A DNA stretch of 6,512 nucleotides from an uncultured Ruminococcus sp. (lineage in GTDB: Bacteria; Bacillota; Clostridia; Oscillospirales; Acutalibacteraceae): the NCBI GenBank assembly GCA_902773065.1, contig CACYDD010000171.1, forward strand, positions 1 to 6,512, read 5' to 3'. The first letter of the stretch is position 1. Each line of letters opens with the position of its first letter. Positions 1-6,512 of the stretch are shown here, piece by piece. The position numbers and the translations under genes were made by a program. The notes under the pieces are model-generated. The model was not told the DNA's origin. It did no database searches and was given only the letters and a program-made list of their open reading frames with translations.

Positions 1-217
1 GTTTCACCGTGTGTTGATCTCCGTTTTGATAGCACAATTAGGTTTTGCCACATTTGTAACACCCATATGGCTTAATGATCTTTACGGTACACCTTATTTT
101 ACACTTCTCCAAACACGTATTCCACAAATATTGATTATGATTGCAATAGAACTTATCGTTATTCCGATTATGCTGAAAGCAATCGATAAATTAAAATCTG
201 CCCGTGTCATTGCTTAA
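1..217 (+). CDS. C-terminal fragment of an ECF transporter S component, folate (FolT) family-like
   Basis: Only the last 71 codons are visible. The reading frame is open to the left edge (first full codon at position 2, reading F-H-R-V-L-I) and stops with TAA at 215-217, so the true start lies outside the window. The GTG at 11 is probably internal. Two hydrophobic segments can be seen, LISVLIAQLGFATFVTPIWL and the stretch running from IPQILIMIAIEL to IMLKAI. They are joined by a W-L-x-x-L-Y-G-T-P-Y segment and an x-T-R-I-P-Q segment. This pattern resembles the end of FolT-type S components, which bind a vitamin in the membrane and hand it to the shared energising module (EcfT plus two ATPases). 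The call rests on remembered family resemblance; folate as substrate is not shown by the sequence, and another vitamin or an unrelated small membrane protein remains possible. The short basic tail (K-L-K-S-A-R) is presumably cytoplasmic. The gene converges on engB. Confidence 0.62.
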   Translation, partial: FHRVLISVLIAQLGFATFVTPIWLNDLYGTPYFTLLQTRIPQILIMIAIELIVIPIMLKAIDKLKSARVIA

Positions 218-270
218 AAATTTACCGCCGCTGCGATTCCTCCCCGAATCTGCAGCGGTGGTTTTATTTA
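216..270. terminator. Bidirectional intrinsic terminator between convergent genes
   Basis: The left arm at 224-239 (ACCGCCGCTGCGATTC) pairs with the right arm at 246-262 (GAATC, a bulged T at 251, then GCAGCGGTGGT). This gives 16 base pairs including one G-U (227/259) around the 6-nt loop CTCCCC (240-245). On the plus strand the stem is followed by TTTTATTTATT, which serves the upstream membrane-protein gene and overlaps the engB stop codon. On the minus strand it is followed by AAATTTTTAAG, a weaker U tract that would end the polC-lon-engB transcript and overlaps the other gene's stop codon. The plus-strand signal looks stronger. Confidence 0.88.
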
Positions 271-864
271 TTCTTCGTTTTCTTCAAAAATACTATCCTC
301 AATCGCTTTACGTATTTCATCAATGCCCTGTCCTTTCTGTGAAGAACAAGGGTAAAGTACTACCCCTTCATAGGCAGACAACTCTTCTGTAATAGCTTCA
401 ATACGTGCCTGTTGCTGAGATTTTTTCAGTTTATCAAGCTTTGTTAAGGCAATAATAAAATGATACCCTGTAGAATACAGAAAGTCGATCATTGCCATAT
501 CGTCTTTAGTCGGGCTGTGTCTGATATCGCAGATCTGCACAATAAGTGCAATATTCCGCTCCTGAGCAAAATAGCCTTCCACAAGCTCCGCCCAGCGGTC
601 TTTTTCGCTTTTTGAAACCTTTGCATATCCATAACCCGGGAGGTCAGCAAAACGTGCATCCTTTAATTTGAAAAAATTGACAGTAGTTGTTTTGCCGGGG
701 GTTGCACTGACTCTTGCGATAGATTTTCTGTACAGTATTTTATTGATCAGAGAGGACTTCCCTACATTTGATTTGCCCGAAAAAACGATCTCGGGCAAAT
801 CTGACGGCGGTATCTGTTTGGATTTGCCGTAGGAAGCCTCAAATTCCACTATCTGAAAATTCAT
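268..864 (-). CDS. engB: Ribosome biogenesis GTP-binding protein EngB (YsxC/YihA)
   Basis: This 198-residue cytoplasmic GTPase belongs to the TrmE-Era-EngA-EngB-Septin-like group and is known in B. subtilis and E. coli to act in late assembly of the 50S ribosomal subunit. All G motifs are present: G1 GKSNVGKSS (30-38), the G2 threonines in GKTTTVNFF (57-65), G3 DLPGYGYA (74-81), G4 TKLDK (141-145) and a G5-like CSSQKGQG (173-180). Length is typical for the family, which is essentially a bare GTPase domain with short tails; the C-terminus is acidic (EENEE). The start is the ATG at 864, preceded by GAGGTGA with a 3-nt spacer and agreeing with the family N-terminus (M-N-F-x-I). The gene starts 8 nt after the lon stop and the same lon-engB order is known from B. 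subtilis, so co-transcription, perhaps with translational coupling, is likely. The P-loop codons form one arm of an inverted repeat (770-801). Confidence 0.97.
   Translation of the reverse strand: MNFQIVEFEASYGKSKQIPPSDLPEIVFSGKSNVGKSSLINKILYRKSIARVSATPGKTTTVNFFKLKDARFADLPGYGYAKVSKSEKDRWAELVEGYFAQERNIALIVQICDIRHSPTKDDMAMIDFLYSTGYHFIIALTKLDKLKKSQQQARIEAITEELSAYEGVVLYPCSSQKGQGIDEIRKAIEDSIFEENEE
770..801 (-). repeat. Perfect 11-bp inverted repeat inside engB (potential mRNA hairpin)
   Basis: GATTTGCCCGA at 770-780 and TCGGGCAAATC at 791-801 are exact reverse complements separated by 10 nt. In the mRNA this would be an 11-bp stem covering nucleotides 64-95 of engB, codons 22-32, including the start of the P-loop. 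No U tract follows it on the minus strand (AAATGTAGGG), so it is not an intrinsic terminator. The structure is plain from the sequence; any function is unknown, and it may be a by-product of codon choice. Confidence 0.6.
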
Positions 865-867
865 AGT

Positions 868-874
868 TCACCTC
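868..874 (-). promoter_or_regulatory. engB ribosome binding site overlapping the lon stop codon
   Basis: The minus strand reads GAGGTGA-ACT-ATG. GAGGTGA matches the downstream part of the anti-Shine-Dalgarno complement (AAGGAGGTGATC), so the short apparent spacing is normal. The lon TGA (875-873) overlaps its first bases, so ribosomes ending lon stop on the engB initiation site. This supports both the ATG at 864 and possible coupling. Confidence 0.85.
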
Positions 875-3200
875 ATTTTTGTACCAGTGCCGTATCAAGA
901 ACGGTTTGGATATTATCGGCAAATACAAAATCAATCGATTCTTTCACGATATTATCTACCTCATCAAGATCGGATTTATTATCTTCGGGAATAATAATGG
1001 TTTTGATACCAAGTCTGTATGCTGCCATGGTTTTTTCTCTGAGACCGCCAATCGGCAGGACTTTACCCCTTATTGTGATTTCTCCCGTCATAGCGATATC
1101 TTTTCTGACAGGCTGACCTGTCAGAGCTGATGTAATTGCCGTTGCCATTGTAATGCCTGCCGACGGACCGTCCTTCGGCACTGCTCCCTCGGGAACATGA
1201 ATATGAAAGTCCTTGTTTTTGTAGAATTCAGAATCAATATTCAGCTTGTCTGACATGGTTCTGACACAGGTAAATGCTGCGTGTGCAGATTCTTTCATCA
1301 CATTCCCCAAAGAACCTGTCAGCTCAATTTTTCCGCTGCCTTTCATTACAGCAACTTCAATCGGCAATGTTTCTCCGCCAACGGCTGTCCATGCAAGCCC
1401 TGTGGCAAGACCTACCTCGTCTTTGGCATTCATGCCCTCTCTTTTGTATTTTTTTGTACCAAGATAATCTTCTAAATTGTCAGGCGTGATTTTTACAGAT
1501 TTGGATTCACCGCTTACAATTTTAACAGCCGATTTGTTCATTAAAGAAGAAAGTGTTCTTTCCAGTGTACGTACACCTGCTTCTCTTGTATAACTGTCGA
1601 TCAACTCATATATAGCATCATCTGAAATTTTAAAATTTCTTGCTGTAAGACCATGCTTTTTCAGCTGTTTGGCAATTAAATGTCTTTTTGCGATCTGAAA
1701 TTTCTCCTCACGGGTATAGCTTTCTACATGAATAATATCCATACGGTCAAGAAGTGCTGCCGGAATTGCTGTATGGTCGTTGGCAGTTGTAAGAAACATC
1801 ACCTTGCTCAGATCAAATGGCAGATCAATATAATGATCAAAAAAAGTAGCGTTCTGCTCGCTGTCAAGTACTTCTAAAAGCGCAGATGTCGGATCGCCAC
1901 GATAATCACGTCCGAGCTTATCTACCTCATCAAGCAGGATCAAAGGGTTTGCCGAACCCGACTGATTGACCGCATACATGATCCTGCCCATCATTGCACC
2001 TATGTATGTTCTTCTGTGACCACGTATTTCGGCTTCGTCATGGATTCCGCCCAAAGCGATACGCTGGTAATTCCTACCTGTTGCCTCTGCTATAGAATGT
2101 GCAATGGAAGTTTTACCCACTCCGGGAGGACCTGCCAGACACAATATCTGTCCGTTGATCTCAGGGTTCAGCTTGCGTACTGCAAGAGCTTCTACAATAT
2201 TTTCCTTGACTTTTTGTAAACCGTAATGATTCTTATCAAGCTTTGTGCGAATTTTTTTGATATCAATTTTTTCCTTTGTATATTTTCCCCACGGAAGTTC
2301 AATACAGGCATCCAGATAATTTCTGACGACATTGGCTTCTGCGGAGCTCGGCATCATTTTATCAAGCTTGTTCAATTCCTTGACCAGCTTTTCTTTGTTT
2401 TCATCCGTAGTATTCAAAGCCTCTATTTTTTCCTTGTATTCGTCAAACTCCGAAAATGTATCGTCGGGTTCGCCAAGTTCATCCTGAATGGCTTTCAGTC
2501 TTTCCCTTAGATAATATTCTCTTTGATTAATATCAATGTTCTCTTTGGTTTTTTCGTTTAATTCGTTTTCTATCTCCAGAACACTGACTTCATGGATCAG
2601 CATTTCATATATTTTTGACAGACGTATTTCTTCGTCAACCGTTTCCAGTATCTCCTGCTTCTGTTGATAATCTCTGATAAGATTGTCTGCAATGAAATCA
2701 GCAAGCTTTCCGGGGTCGGCGATATCACCTATATTGGCAATAATATCACCCGGAACTCTTGTATTGTTCATGGCATATTCCTGAACCAGATCCTTGATCA
2801 TATTCATCAGAGCTTCAATATGCAGTTCATTGTCCGACGGCAGGGATTCCAGTTCCAGAAGATCCGAAACAATATAATCATCATTTTTCTCAAATCTGAT
2901 CGCCTTTGCTCTGAATTCACCCTGAATCACAACTCGAATATAGTTTTCTGTAAGCCTTACGATCTGCATGATTCTCGCATAGATACCGATATCAAACAAG
3001 TGTTCGGGATCGGGTTCGTTGTCGGAAACATTTTTCTGTGTAGAAATAAATATATGCTGACCGTTTTTCATTGATTCCGATAAGGCGGTTACCGAACTGT
3101 CTCTTGCCACATCAAAATGAAGAACTGATCCCGGAAATATTACAAGTCCTCTTAAAGGTAAAACAGGTATATTTTCCAGAATGTTATTTTCAATATCCAT
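873..3200 (-). CDS. lon: ATP-dependent protease Lon (LonA type)
   Basis: This 775-residue protein matches the usual bacterial LonA length (E. coli 784, B. subtilis LonA 774). Lon is a soluble hexameric AAA+ serine protease that degrades misfolded proteins and selected regulators. The N-terminal substrate-binding domain (about 9-200) opens with the typical IPVLPLRGLVIFPG and is followed by a charged helical region (about 185-285, with REYYLRERLKAIQDELG). The AAA+ module has Walker A GPPGVGKT (357-364, K363), Walker B ILLDEVDK (421-428, D424/E425), sensor-1 N474, arginine finger R486 and sensor-2 R544. The protease domain carries the Ser-Lys dyad: S680 in PKDGPSAG and K723 in GGLREK, 43 residues apart as in E. 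coli (S679/K722). No transmembrane segment is present, which separates it from LonB. The start is the ATG at 3200 behind a GGGAGG site. It lies 22 nt after polC and 8 nt before engB. I saw no CIRCE or CtsR operator upstream, so heat-shock control is not evident here. Confidence 0.98.
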   Translation of the reverse strand: MDIENNILENIPVLPLRGLVIFPGSVLHFDVARDSSVTALSESMKNGQHIFISTQKNVSDNEPDPEHLFDIGIYARIMQIVRLTENYIRVVIQGEFRAKAIRFEKNDDYIVSDLLELESLPSDNELHIEALMNMIKDLVQEYAMNNTRVPGDIIANIGDIADPGKLADFIADNLIRDYQQKQEILETVDEEIRLSKIYEMLIHEVSVLEIENELNEKTKENIDINQREYYLRERLKAIQDELGEPDDTFSEFDEYKEKIEALNTTDENKEKLVKELNKLDKMMPSSAEANVVRNYLDACIELPWGKYTKEKIDIKKIRTKLDKNHYGLQKVKENIVEALAVRKLNPEINGQILCLAGPPGVGKTSIAHSIAEATGRNYQRIALGGIHDEAEIRGHRRTYIGAMMGRIMYAVNQSGSANPLILLDEVDKLGRDYRGDPTSALLEVLDSEQNATFFDHYIDLPFDLSKVMFLTTANDHTAIPAALLDRMDIIHVESYTREEKFQIAKRHLIAKQLKKHGLTARNFKISDDAIYELIDSYTREAGVRTLERTLSSLMNKSAVKIVSGESKSVKITPDNLEDYLGTKKYKREGMNAKDEVGLATGLAWTAVGGETLPIEVAVMKGSGKIELTGSLGNVMKESAHAAFTCVRTMSDKLNIDSEFYKNKDFHIHVPEGAVPKDGPSAGITMATAITSALTGQPVRKDIAMTGEITIRGKVLPIGGLREKTMAAYRLGIKTIIIPEDNKSDLDEVDNIVKESIDFVFADNIQTVLDTALVQK

Positions 3201-3205
3201 TTTTT

Positions 3206-3211
3206 CCTCCC
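3206..3211 (-). promoter_or_regulatory. Strong lon ribosome binding site
   Basis: The minus strand reads GGGAGG-AAAAA-ATG, a near-consensus Shine-Dalgarno with a 5-nt spacer that fixes the lon start at 3200. It lies within the 22-nt polC-lon gap, which holds no terminator and no convincing promoter. Independent strong initiation, rather than stop-codon overlap, probably sets lon translation. Confidence 0.88.
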
Positions 3212-3222
3212 ATTTTTAACAA

Positions 3223-6200
3223 TTACATAAAGGTAAGCTGACTGCTTTCGGGCAGGTTTTTAAATGTACCTATTTCACGCAGCAGCTCAATTACCGATTT
3301 GGAAACTTTTGCTCTATCCTGAAAATCCTCCACCGATAAGAATTCTCCTTTTTCTTTTGCTTCTGCAAGTGAATTAGCCGCAGCTTCTCCAACACCTGAA
3401 AGTGATGCAAACGGAAGGCGTATTTTATCCCCTTCCACAAGAAATCTTTTCGCATCGGATTTATAGATATCTATCGGCAGAACTTCAATATTCCTTGCCA
3501 GCATTTCATTGATGATCTGAAGTGTTGCATAGGTGGATTCATCCTTTGCAGTCGCTTCCTTACTCTGAATTTTTTGGTTGATTTCCTGCATTTTATTTTT
3601 AACGGCTTCTCTGCCCTTGCATACCAAAGCACCGTCAAAATCATCATTACGCACGGTAAAATAGGCGGCATAATATTCCTTCGGTCTGTGTACCTTATAC
3701 CAGCCGAGACGCAGAGTCGCAATCATATACGCCGCCGCATGAGCCTTCGGGAACATATATTTGATCTTCATACAGGAATCAATGTACCACTGCGGCACAT
3801 TATGATCTCTCATTGCCTTCATATGTTCTTCTGTAAGAAGCTTTGTCGCATTACCCTTACGGACAATCTCCATGATCTTAAATGCCATATCGGGTTCAAG
3901 TCCCTTGTGCATTAAGTAAACCATGATATTGTCACGAGTTCCGATTACTTCGGAGATCGTACATATTTTCTTTTCAATCAGCTCTGATGCATTTCCGATC
4001 CATACATCGGTACCGTGTGACAAACCAGATACCTGCAAAAGGTCGGAAAATGTCTTTGGCTGTGTATCCACAAGCATATTTCTTACAAATTTTGTACCCA
4101 CCTCGGGCAGAGAAAATGTTCCTGTTTGTGAGTCAATGTCTTCGGGAGTAACGCCGAGAGCCTTTGTAGAGGTAAACAAGGACATGACATCAGGGTCACT
4201 CATTGAGATATTCATGACATCGATTCCTGTATATTCCTCAAGGTAATGATAAATGGTCGGAACATCGTGTCCGAGTTCGTCAAGCTTACATACTGTATCA
4301 TGGATGGAATGGAAATCAAAATGTGTTGTAATAATCTCTGTTTTCTGATCGTTGGCAGGCCGTTGTATCGGGCAGAATTCGTAAATATCATTCATTCTCG
4401 GCACAACTACCATACCGGCAGGGTGCTGACCTGTTGTACGTCTTACCCCTGTACAGCCAGCCGCCAAACGCTGCTCTTCTGCTTTGCTGACTGTCACACC
4501 TGCTGTTTCAGCATATTTGCGTACATAACCGATTGCTGTTTTTTCAGCTACTGTAGCGATCGTTCCCGCTTTGAATACGTTTTCCTTACCAAACAGTTCT
4601 TCGGTGTATCTGTGGGAACGGTTCTGGTATTCACCTGCAAAGTTCAGGTCGATATCAGGTGTTTTATCACCCTTGAAGCCAAGGAAGGTCTCAAACGGGA
4701 TATCATGACCGTCACGCAGATAATCCGTTCCGCAGTTTGGGCATTTCTTTTCGGGAAGGTCAAATCCCGAACCATAACTGCCGTCATCAAAAAATTCACT
4801 GTTCTGACATTTCGGGCAGACATAATGCGGACACAGCGGATTCACTTCCGAAATACCCGACATTGTCGCCACAAAGGACGAACCGACAGAACCTCGTGAA
4901 CCGACAAGATATCCATGCTCATTGGAATTGGCTACCAGCTTCTGGGCTGTCATATACAGTACGGAGAAGCCGTTTTTGATAATAGAATTCAGTTCTTTGT
5001 CAATTCTTGCCTTTACTATTTCAGGGAGAGGATCGCCGTACATATTTTTGGCTCTTTCCCACGTAATTCTGGTAAGGTCTTCTTCTGCTCCGGGAATAAA
5101 GGGAGGGAAATTTCCTTTGGGCACAGCTCTGATACGCTCAACCATATCAGCGATCTTGTTTGTGTTTTCTACGACTACTTCATATGCTTTTTCTTTACCT
5201 AAATATTCAAATTCTTTCAGCATTTCAGCTGTATTTCTGAAATACAGCGGTGCTTGTTCAGAGGCATCGGAAAATCCCTGTGCTGTCATCAGTACCTTGC
5301 GGAATTCACTTTGATATGGATCCATAAAATGCACATCACATGTAGCAACAACAGGAAGATTCAATTCTTCTCCGAGTTTTACAACTGTTCTGTTAAACTC
5401 TTTCAGTTCATCAACAGAATTCACTGTGCCGTTCCGCAGCATATACATATTATTACCGATCGGCTGTATTTCAAGATAATCGTAAAATGAAGCGATCTGC
5501 TTTAATTCTTCCCAGTTCTTTCCGTCCACGATTGCACGAAACAATTCGCCTGCTTCACAGGCACTCCCGATGATCAGTCCGCTCCTGTGTTTGATCAGTT
5601 CCGATTTCGGTATCAGCGGTTTTTTATAGAAATAATTGATATGAGCCTTTGATACCAATTTATACAGATTTTTCAAACCTACCTGATTTTTTGCCAGAAT
5701 GATCTGGTGGAAGGATTTGAAGGACTTAAAATCAGGTTTTGGGATCGTATCGTTGATTTGTGCGATCGTTTTGACATCAAATTCTTCCGAAAGCTTTTGC
5801 AGCATAATCAGAAAAATCTTTGCTAGCATGAAAGCGTCATCATAGGCTCTGTGATGATTAAAGTTGCCCAGTTTGAGAAACTTTGCAATAGAGTCAAGCT
5901 TGTGTTTATTGAGCTGAGGAAAAATACCTCTTGATATAGCAAGCGTATCAATATGTGTGAGGGTATAGGGAATCTTATTTCTCTCTGCAGCAATTTTGAT
6001 AAATGATGTATCAAATGTAGCGTTATGTGCTACCACAACCGCATTTTCTCCGCAGAAATCAAGAAAATCCCTGACTGCTTCTGCTTCATGCGGTGCATTA
6101 ATGACCATTTCGTCAGTAATTCCTGTTAATTCTGTTATTTTTGCACTGATATGTTTTTCGGGATTGACAAAGGTAGAAAACTTATCTTTGATCTCTCCGT

Positions 6201-6512
6201 TTACCACTCTGAACGCACCAATTTCGGTGATTTTTTCCCTTGCAGCACTTAGTCCTGTTGTTTCAATATCAAATACGATAAATTCACCGTCAAGCGGTTT
6301 ATCCGTATTTCCCACAACGGCCGAGGAAGCCTGATCATTAATAAAATATGCTTCTACACCATATATTACTTTGAAATCGCCGCCTTTTCTTGCAATGGCA
6401 TCACACGCATTCATTGCATCAGGATATGCCTGTGCTACACCGTGATCTGTAATAGCTATGGATGACATTCCCCAAGAATAAGCTCTATTCACCAAATCAC
6501 CTGCATTAGTAA
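3223..6512 (-). CDS. polC: DNA polymerase III PolC-type alpha subunit (5' end cut by window edge)
   Basis: PolC is the Gram-positive replicative polymerase with built-in proofreading. The frame is open to the right edge, giving 1095 full codons; with B. subtilis PolC at 1437 residues, about 340 N-terminal residues (N-terminal and OB domains and the first PHP motif) are missing. The TTG at 6495 is not the real start, because the frame continues upstream through T-N-A-G-D. Numbering from that TTG: PHP motif ITDHG (15-19); inserted DnaQ-like exonuclease at about 71-235 with DIE (D76/E78), HNATFD (H157, D162) and HRAYDD (H215, D220); second PHP half ending in TCDVHF (385-390, D387/H389); polymerase core with GSRGSVGSS (532-540); zinc ribbon C560/C563 and C585/C588, with C555 nearby; catalytic PDIDLNF (D614, D616) and KLDELGHD (D739); SGLSHGTDVW (823-832); YMFPKAHAAAY (913-923). 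It ends in QLTFM at the place of the sliding-clamp peptide. It is likely the first of the three linked minus-strand genes visible here. Confidence 0.98.
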   Translation of the reverse strand, partial: TNAGDLVNRAYSWGMSSIAITDHGVAQAYPDAMNACDAIARKGGDFKVIYGVEAYFINDQASSAVVGNTDKPLDGEFIVFDIETTGLSAAREKITEIGAFRVVNGEIKDKFSTFVNPEKHISAKITELTGITDEMVINAPHEAEAVRDFLDFCGENAVVVAHNATFDTSFIKIAAERNKIPYTLTHIDTLAISRGIFPQLNKHKLDSIAKFLKLGNFNHHRAYDDAFMLAKIFLIMLQKLSEEFDVKTIAQINDTIPKPDFKSFKSFHQIILAKNQVGLKNLYKLVSKAHINYFYKKPLIPKSELIKHRSGLIIGSACEAGELFRAIVDGKNWEELKQIASFYDYLEIQPIGNNMYMLRNGTVNSVDELKEFNRTVVKLGEELNLPVVATCDVHFMDPYQSEFRKVLMTAQGFSDASEQAPLYFRNTAEMLKEFEYLGKEKAYEVVVENTNKIADMVERIRAVPKGNFPPFIPGAEEDLTRITWERAKNMYGDPLPEIVKARIDKELNSIIKNGFSVLYMTAQKLVANSNEHGYLVGSRGSVGSSFVATMSGISEVNPLCPHYVCPKCQNSEFFDDGSYGSGFDLPEKKCPNCGTDYLRDGHDIPFETFLGFKGDKTPDIDLNFAGEYQNRSHRYTEELFGKENVFKAGTIATVAEKTAIGYVRKYAETAGVTVSKAEEQRLAAGCTGVRRTTGQHPAGMVVVPRMNDIYEFCPIQRPANDQKTEIITTHFDFHSIHDTVCKLDELGHDVPTIYHYLEEYTGIDVMNISMSDPDVMSLFTSTKALGVTPEDIDSQTGTFSLPEVGTKFVRNMLVDTQPKTFSDLLQVSGLSHGTDVWIGNASELIEKKICTISEVIGTRDNIMVYLMHKGLEPDMAFKIMEIVRKGNATKLLTEEHMKAMRDHNVPQWYIDSCMKIKYMFPKAHAAAYMIATLRLGWYKVHRPKEYYAAYFTVRNDDFDGALVCKGREAVKNKMQEINQKIQSKEATAKDESTYATLQIINEMLARNIEVLPIDIYKSDAKRFLVEGDKIRLPFASLSGVGEAAANSLAEAKEKGEFLSVEDFQDRAKVSKSVIELLREIGTFKNLPESSQLTFM
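5228..5248. repeat. 21-nt perfect palindrome with one central base, inside polC
   Basis: The arms GCTGTATTTC (5228-5237) and GAAATACAGC (5239-5248) are exact reverse complements around a single T at 5238. The segment encodes the L-Y-F-R-N-T-A stretch (about residues 417-423 of the visible PolC), where the Y-F-R core is also found in B. subtilis PolC. It has the shape of a dimeric operator, but no regulator is known or implied, and it lies far inside the gene. Confidence 0.5.

Noticed and set aside
204..392. A 62-codon plus-strand frame spanning the terminator and the engB 3' end.
   Set aside because: It overlaps the membrane-protein stop, the terminator hairpin and antisense engB; no protein family resemblance is visible.
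1104..1125. A 9-bp perfect inverted repeat with a 4-nt loop (TCTGACAGG / CCTGTCAGA) within lon.
   Set aside because: It encodes the conserved L-T-G-Q-P-V-R segment, a repeat of this length is plausible by chance, and no U tract follows, so neither a terminator nor a regulatory role is supported.
1158..1180. An imperfect 23-nt palindrome over the codons of the Lon catalytic serine.
   Set aside because: It is GC-rich with a mismatch and follows from the conserved PKDGPSAG codons.
3201..3260. A possible promoter for lon, based on TATGTAAT on the minus strand at the polC stop.
   Set aside because: No -35-like hexamer lies at a suitable distance upstream, so I do not call it.
4756..4762. GGTCAAA, which resembles half of a CtsR heat-shock operator, near a clpC/lon-type gene.
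   Set aside because: There is only one half-site without the tandem partner. It lies deep in polC coding sequence, about 1.5 kb upstream of the lon start.
4246..4899. A 217-codon open frame on the plus strand, antisense to polC, with a run of shorter plus-strand frames elsewhere (for example 2664-3074, 3574-4246 and 5996-6334).
   Set aside because: All lie opposite strongly conserved PolC or Lon coding sequence. Their translations are rich in Cys, His and Phe with no recognisable domain. They are frame shadows.
6493..6495. The TTG at 6495 as the polC start codon.
   Set aside because: The frame stays open to the edge, and the upstream residues T-N-A-G-D fit the PolC PHP domain, so the protein begins outside the window.

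Overview
This is a housekeeping stretch from a low-to-moderate GC Firmicute, most likely a member of Clostridia (a Ruminococcus/Oscillospiraceae-like gut anaerobe is my best guess). Three things suggest this. It encodes PolC, the Gram-positive type of replicative polymerase. The lon-engB gene pair is the order known from Bacillus and relatives. The base composition is about 40% GC by eye, with strong purine-rich ribosome binding sites and the standard code. The genus is an inference.

Layout: positions 1-217 (+) hold the C-terminal end of a small membrane protein that resembles the folate-family S component of an ECF vitamin transporter. A 50-bp convergent gap (218-267) is filled by a strong hairpin that can terminate transcription from both sides. 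The rest of the window is on the minus strand and reads right to left: polC (cut by the right edge, ending at 3223), lon (3200-873) and engB (864-268). The gaps are 22 nt and 8 nt, and I see no promoter or terminator between the genes, so they look like one transcription unit that ends at the hairpin.

The three minus-strand genes are core functions: chromosome replication (PolC), ATP-dependent quality-control proteolysis (Lon) and late assembly of the large ribosomal subunit (EngB). All catalytic motifs I looked for are intact in each. The lon-engB pairing is known; polC directly upstream of lon differs from the B. subtilis arrangement.

I found no mobile element, CRISPR array, RNA gene or undescribed system. 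The points worth a second look are the polC-lon-engB linkage, an atypical C-terminal clamp-binding peptide on PolC, the two-way terminator, and two nearly perfect inverted repeats inside coding sequence.
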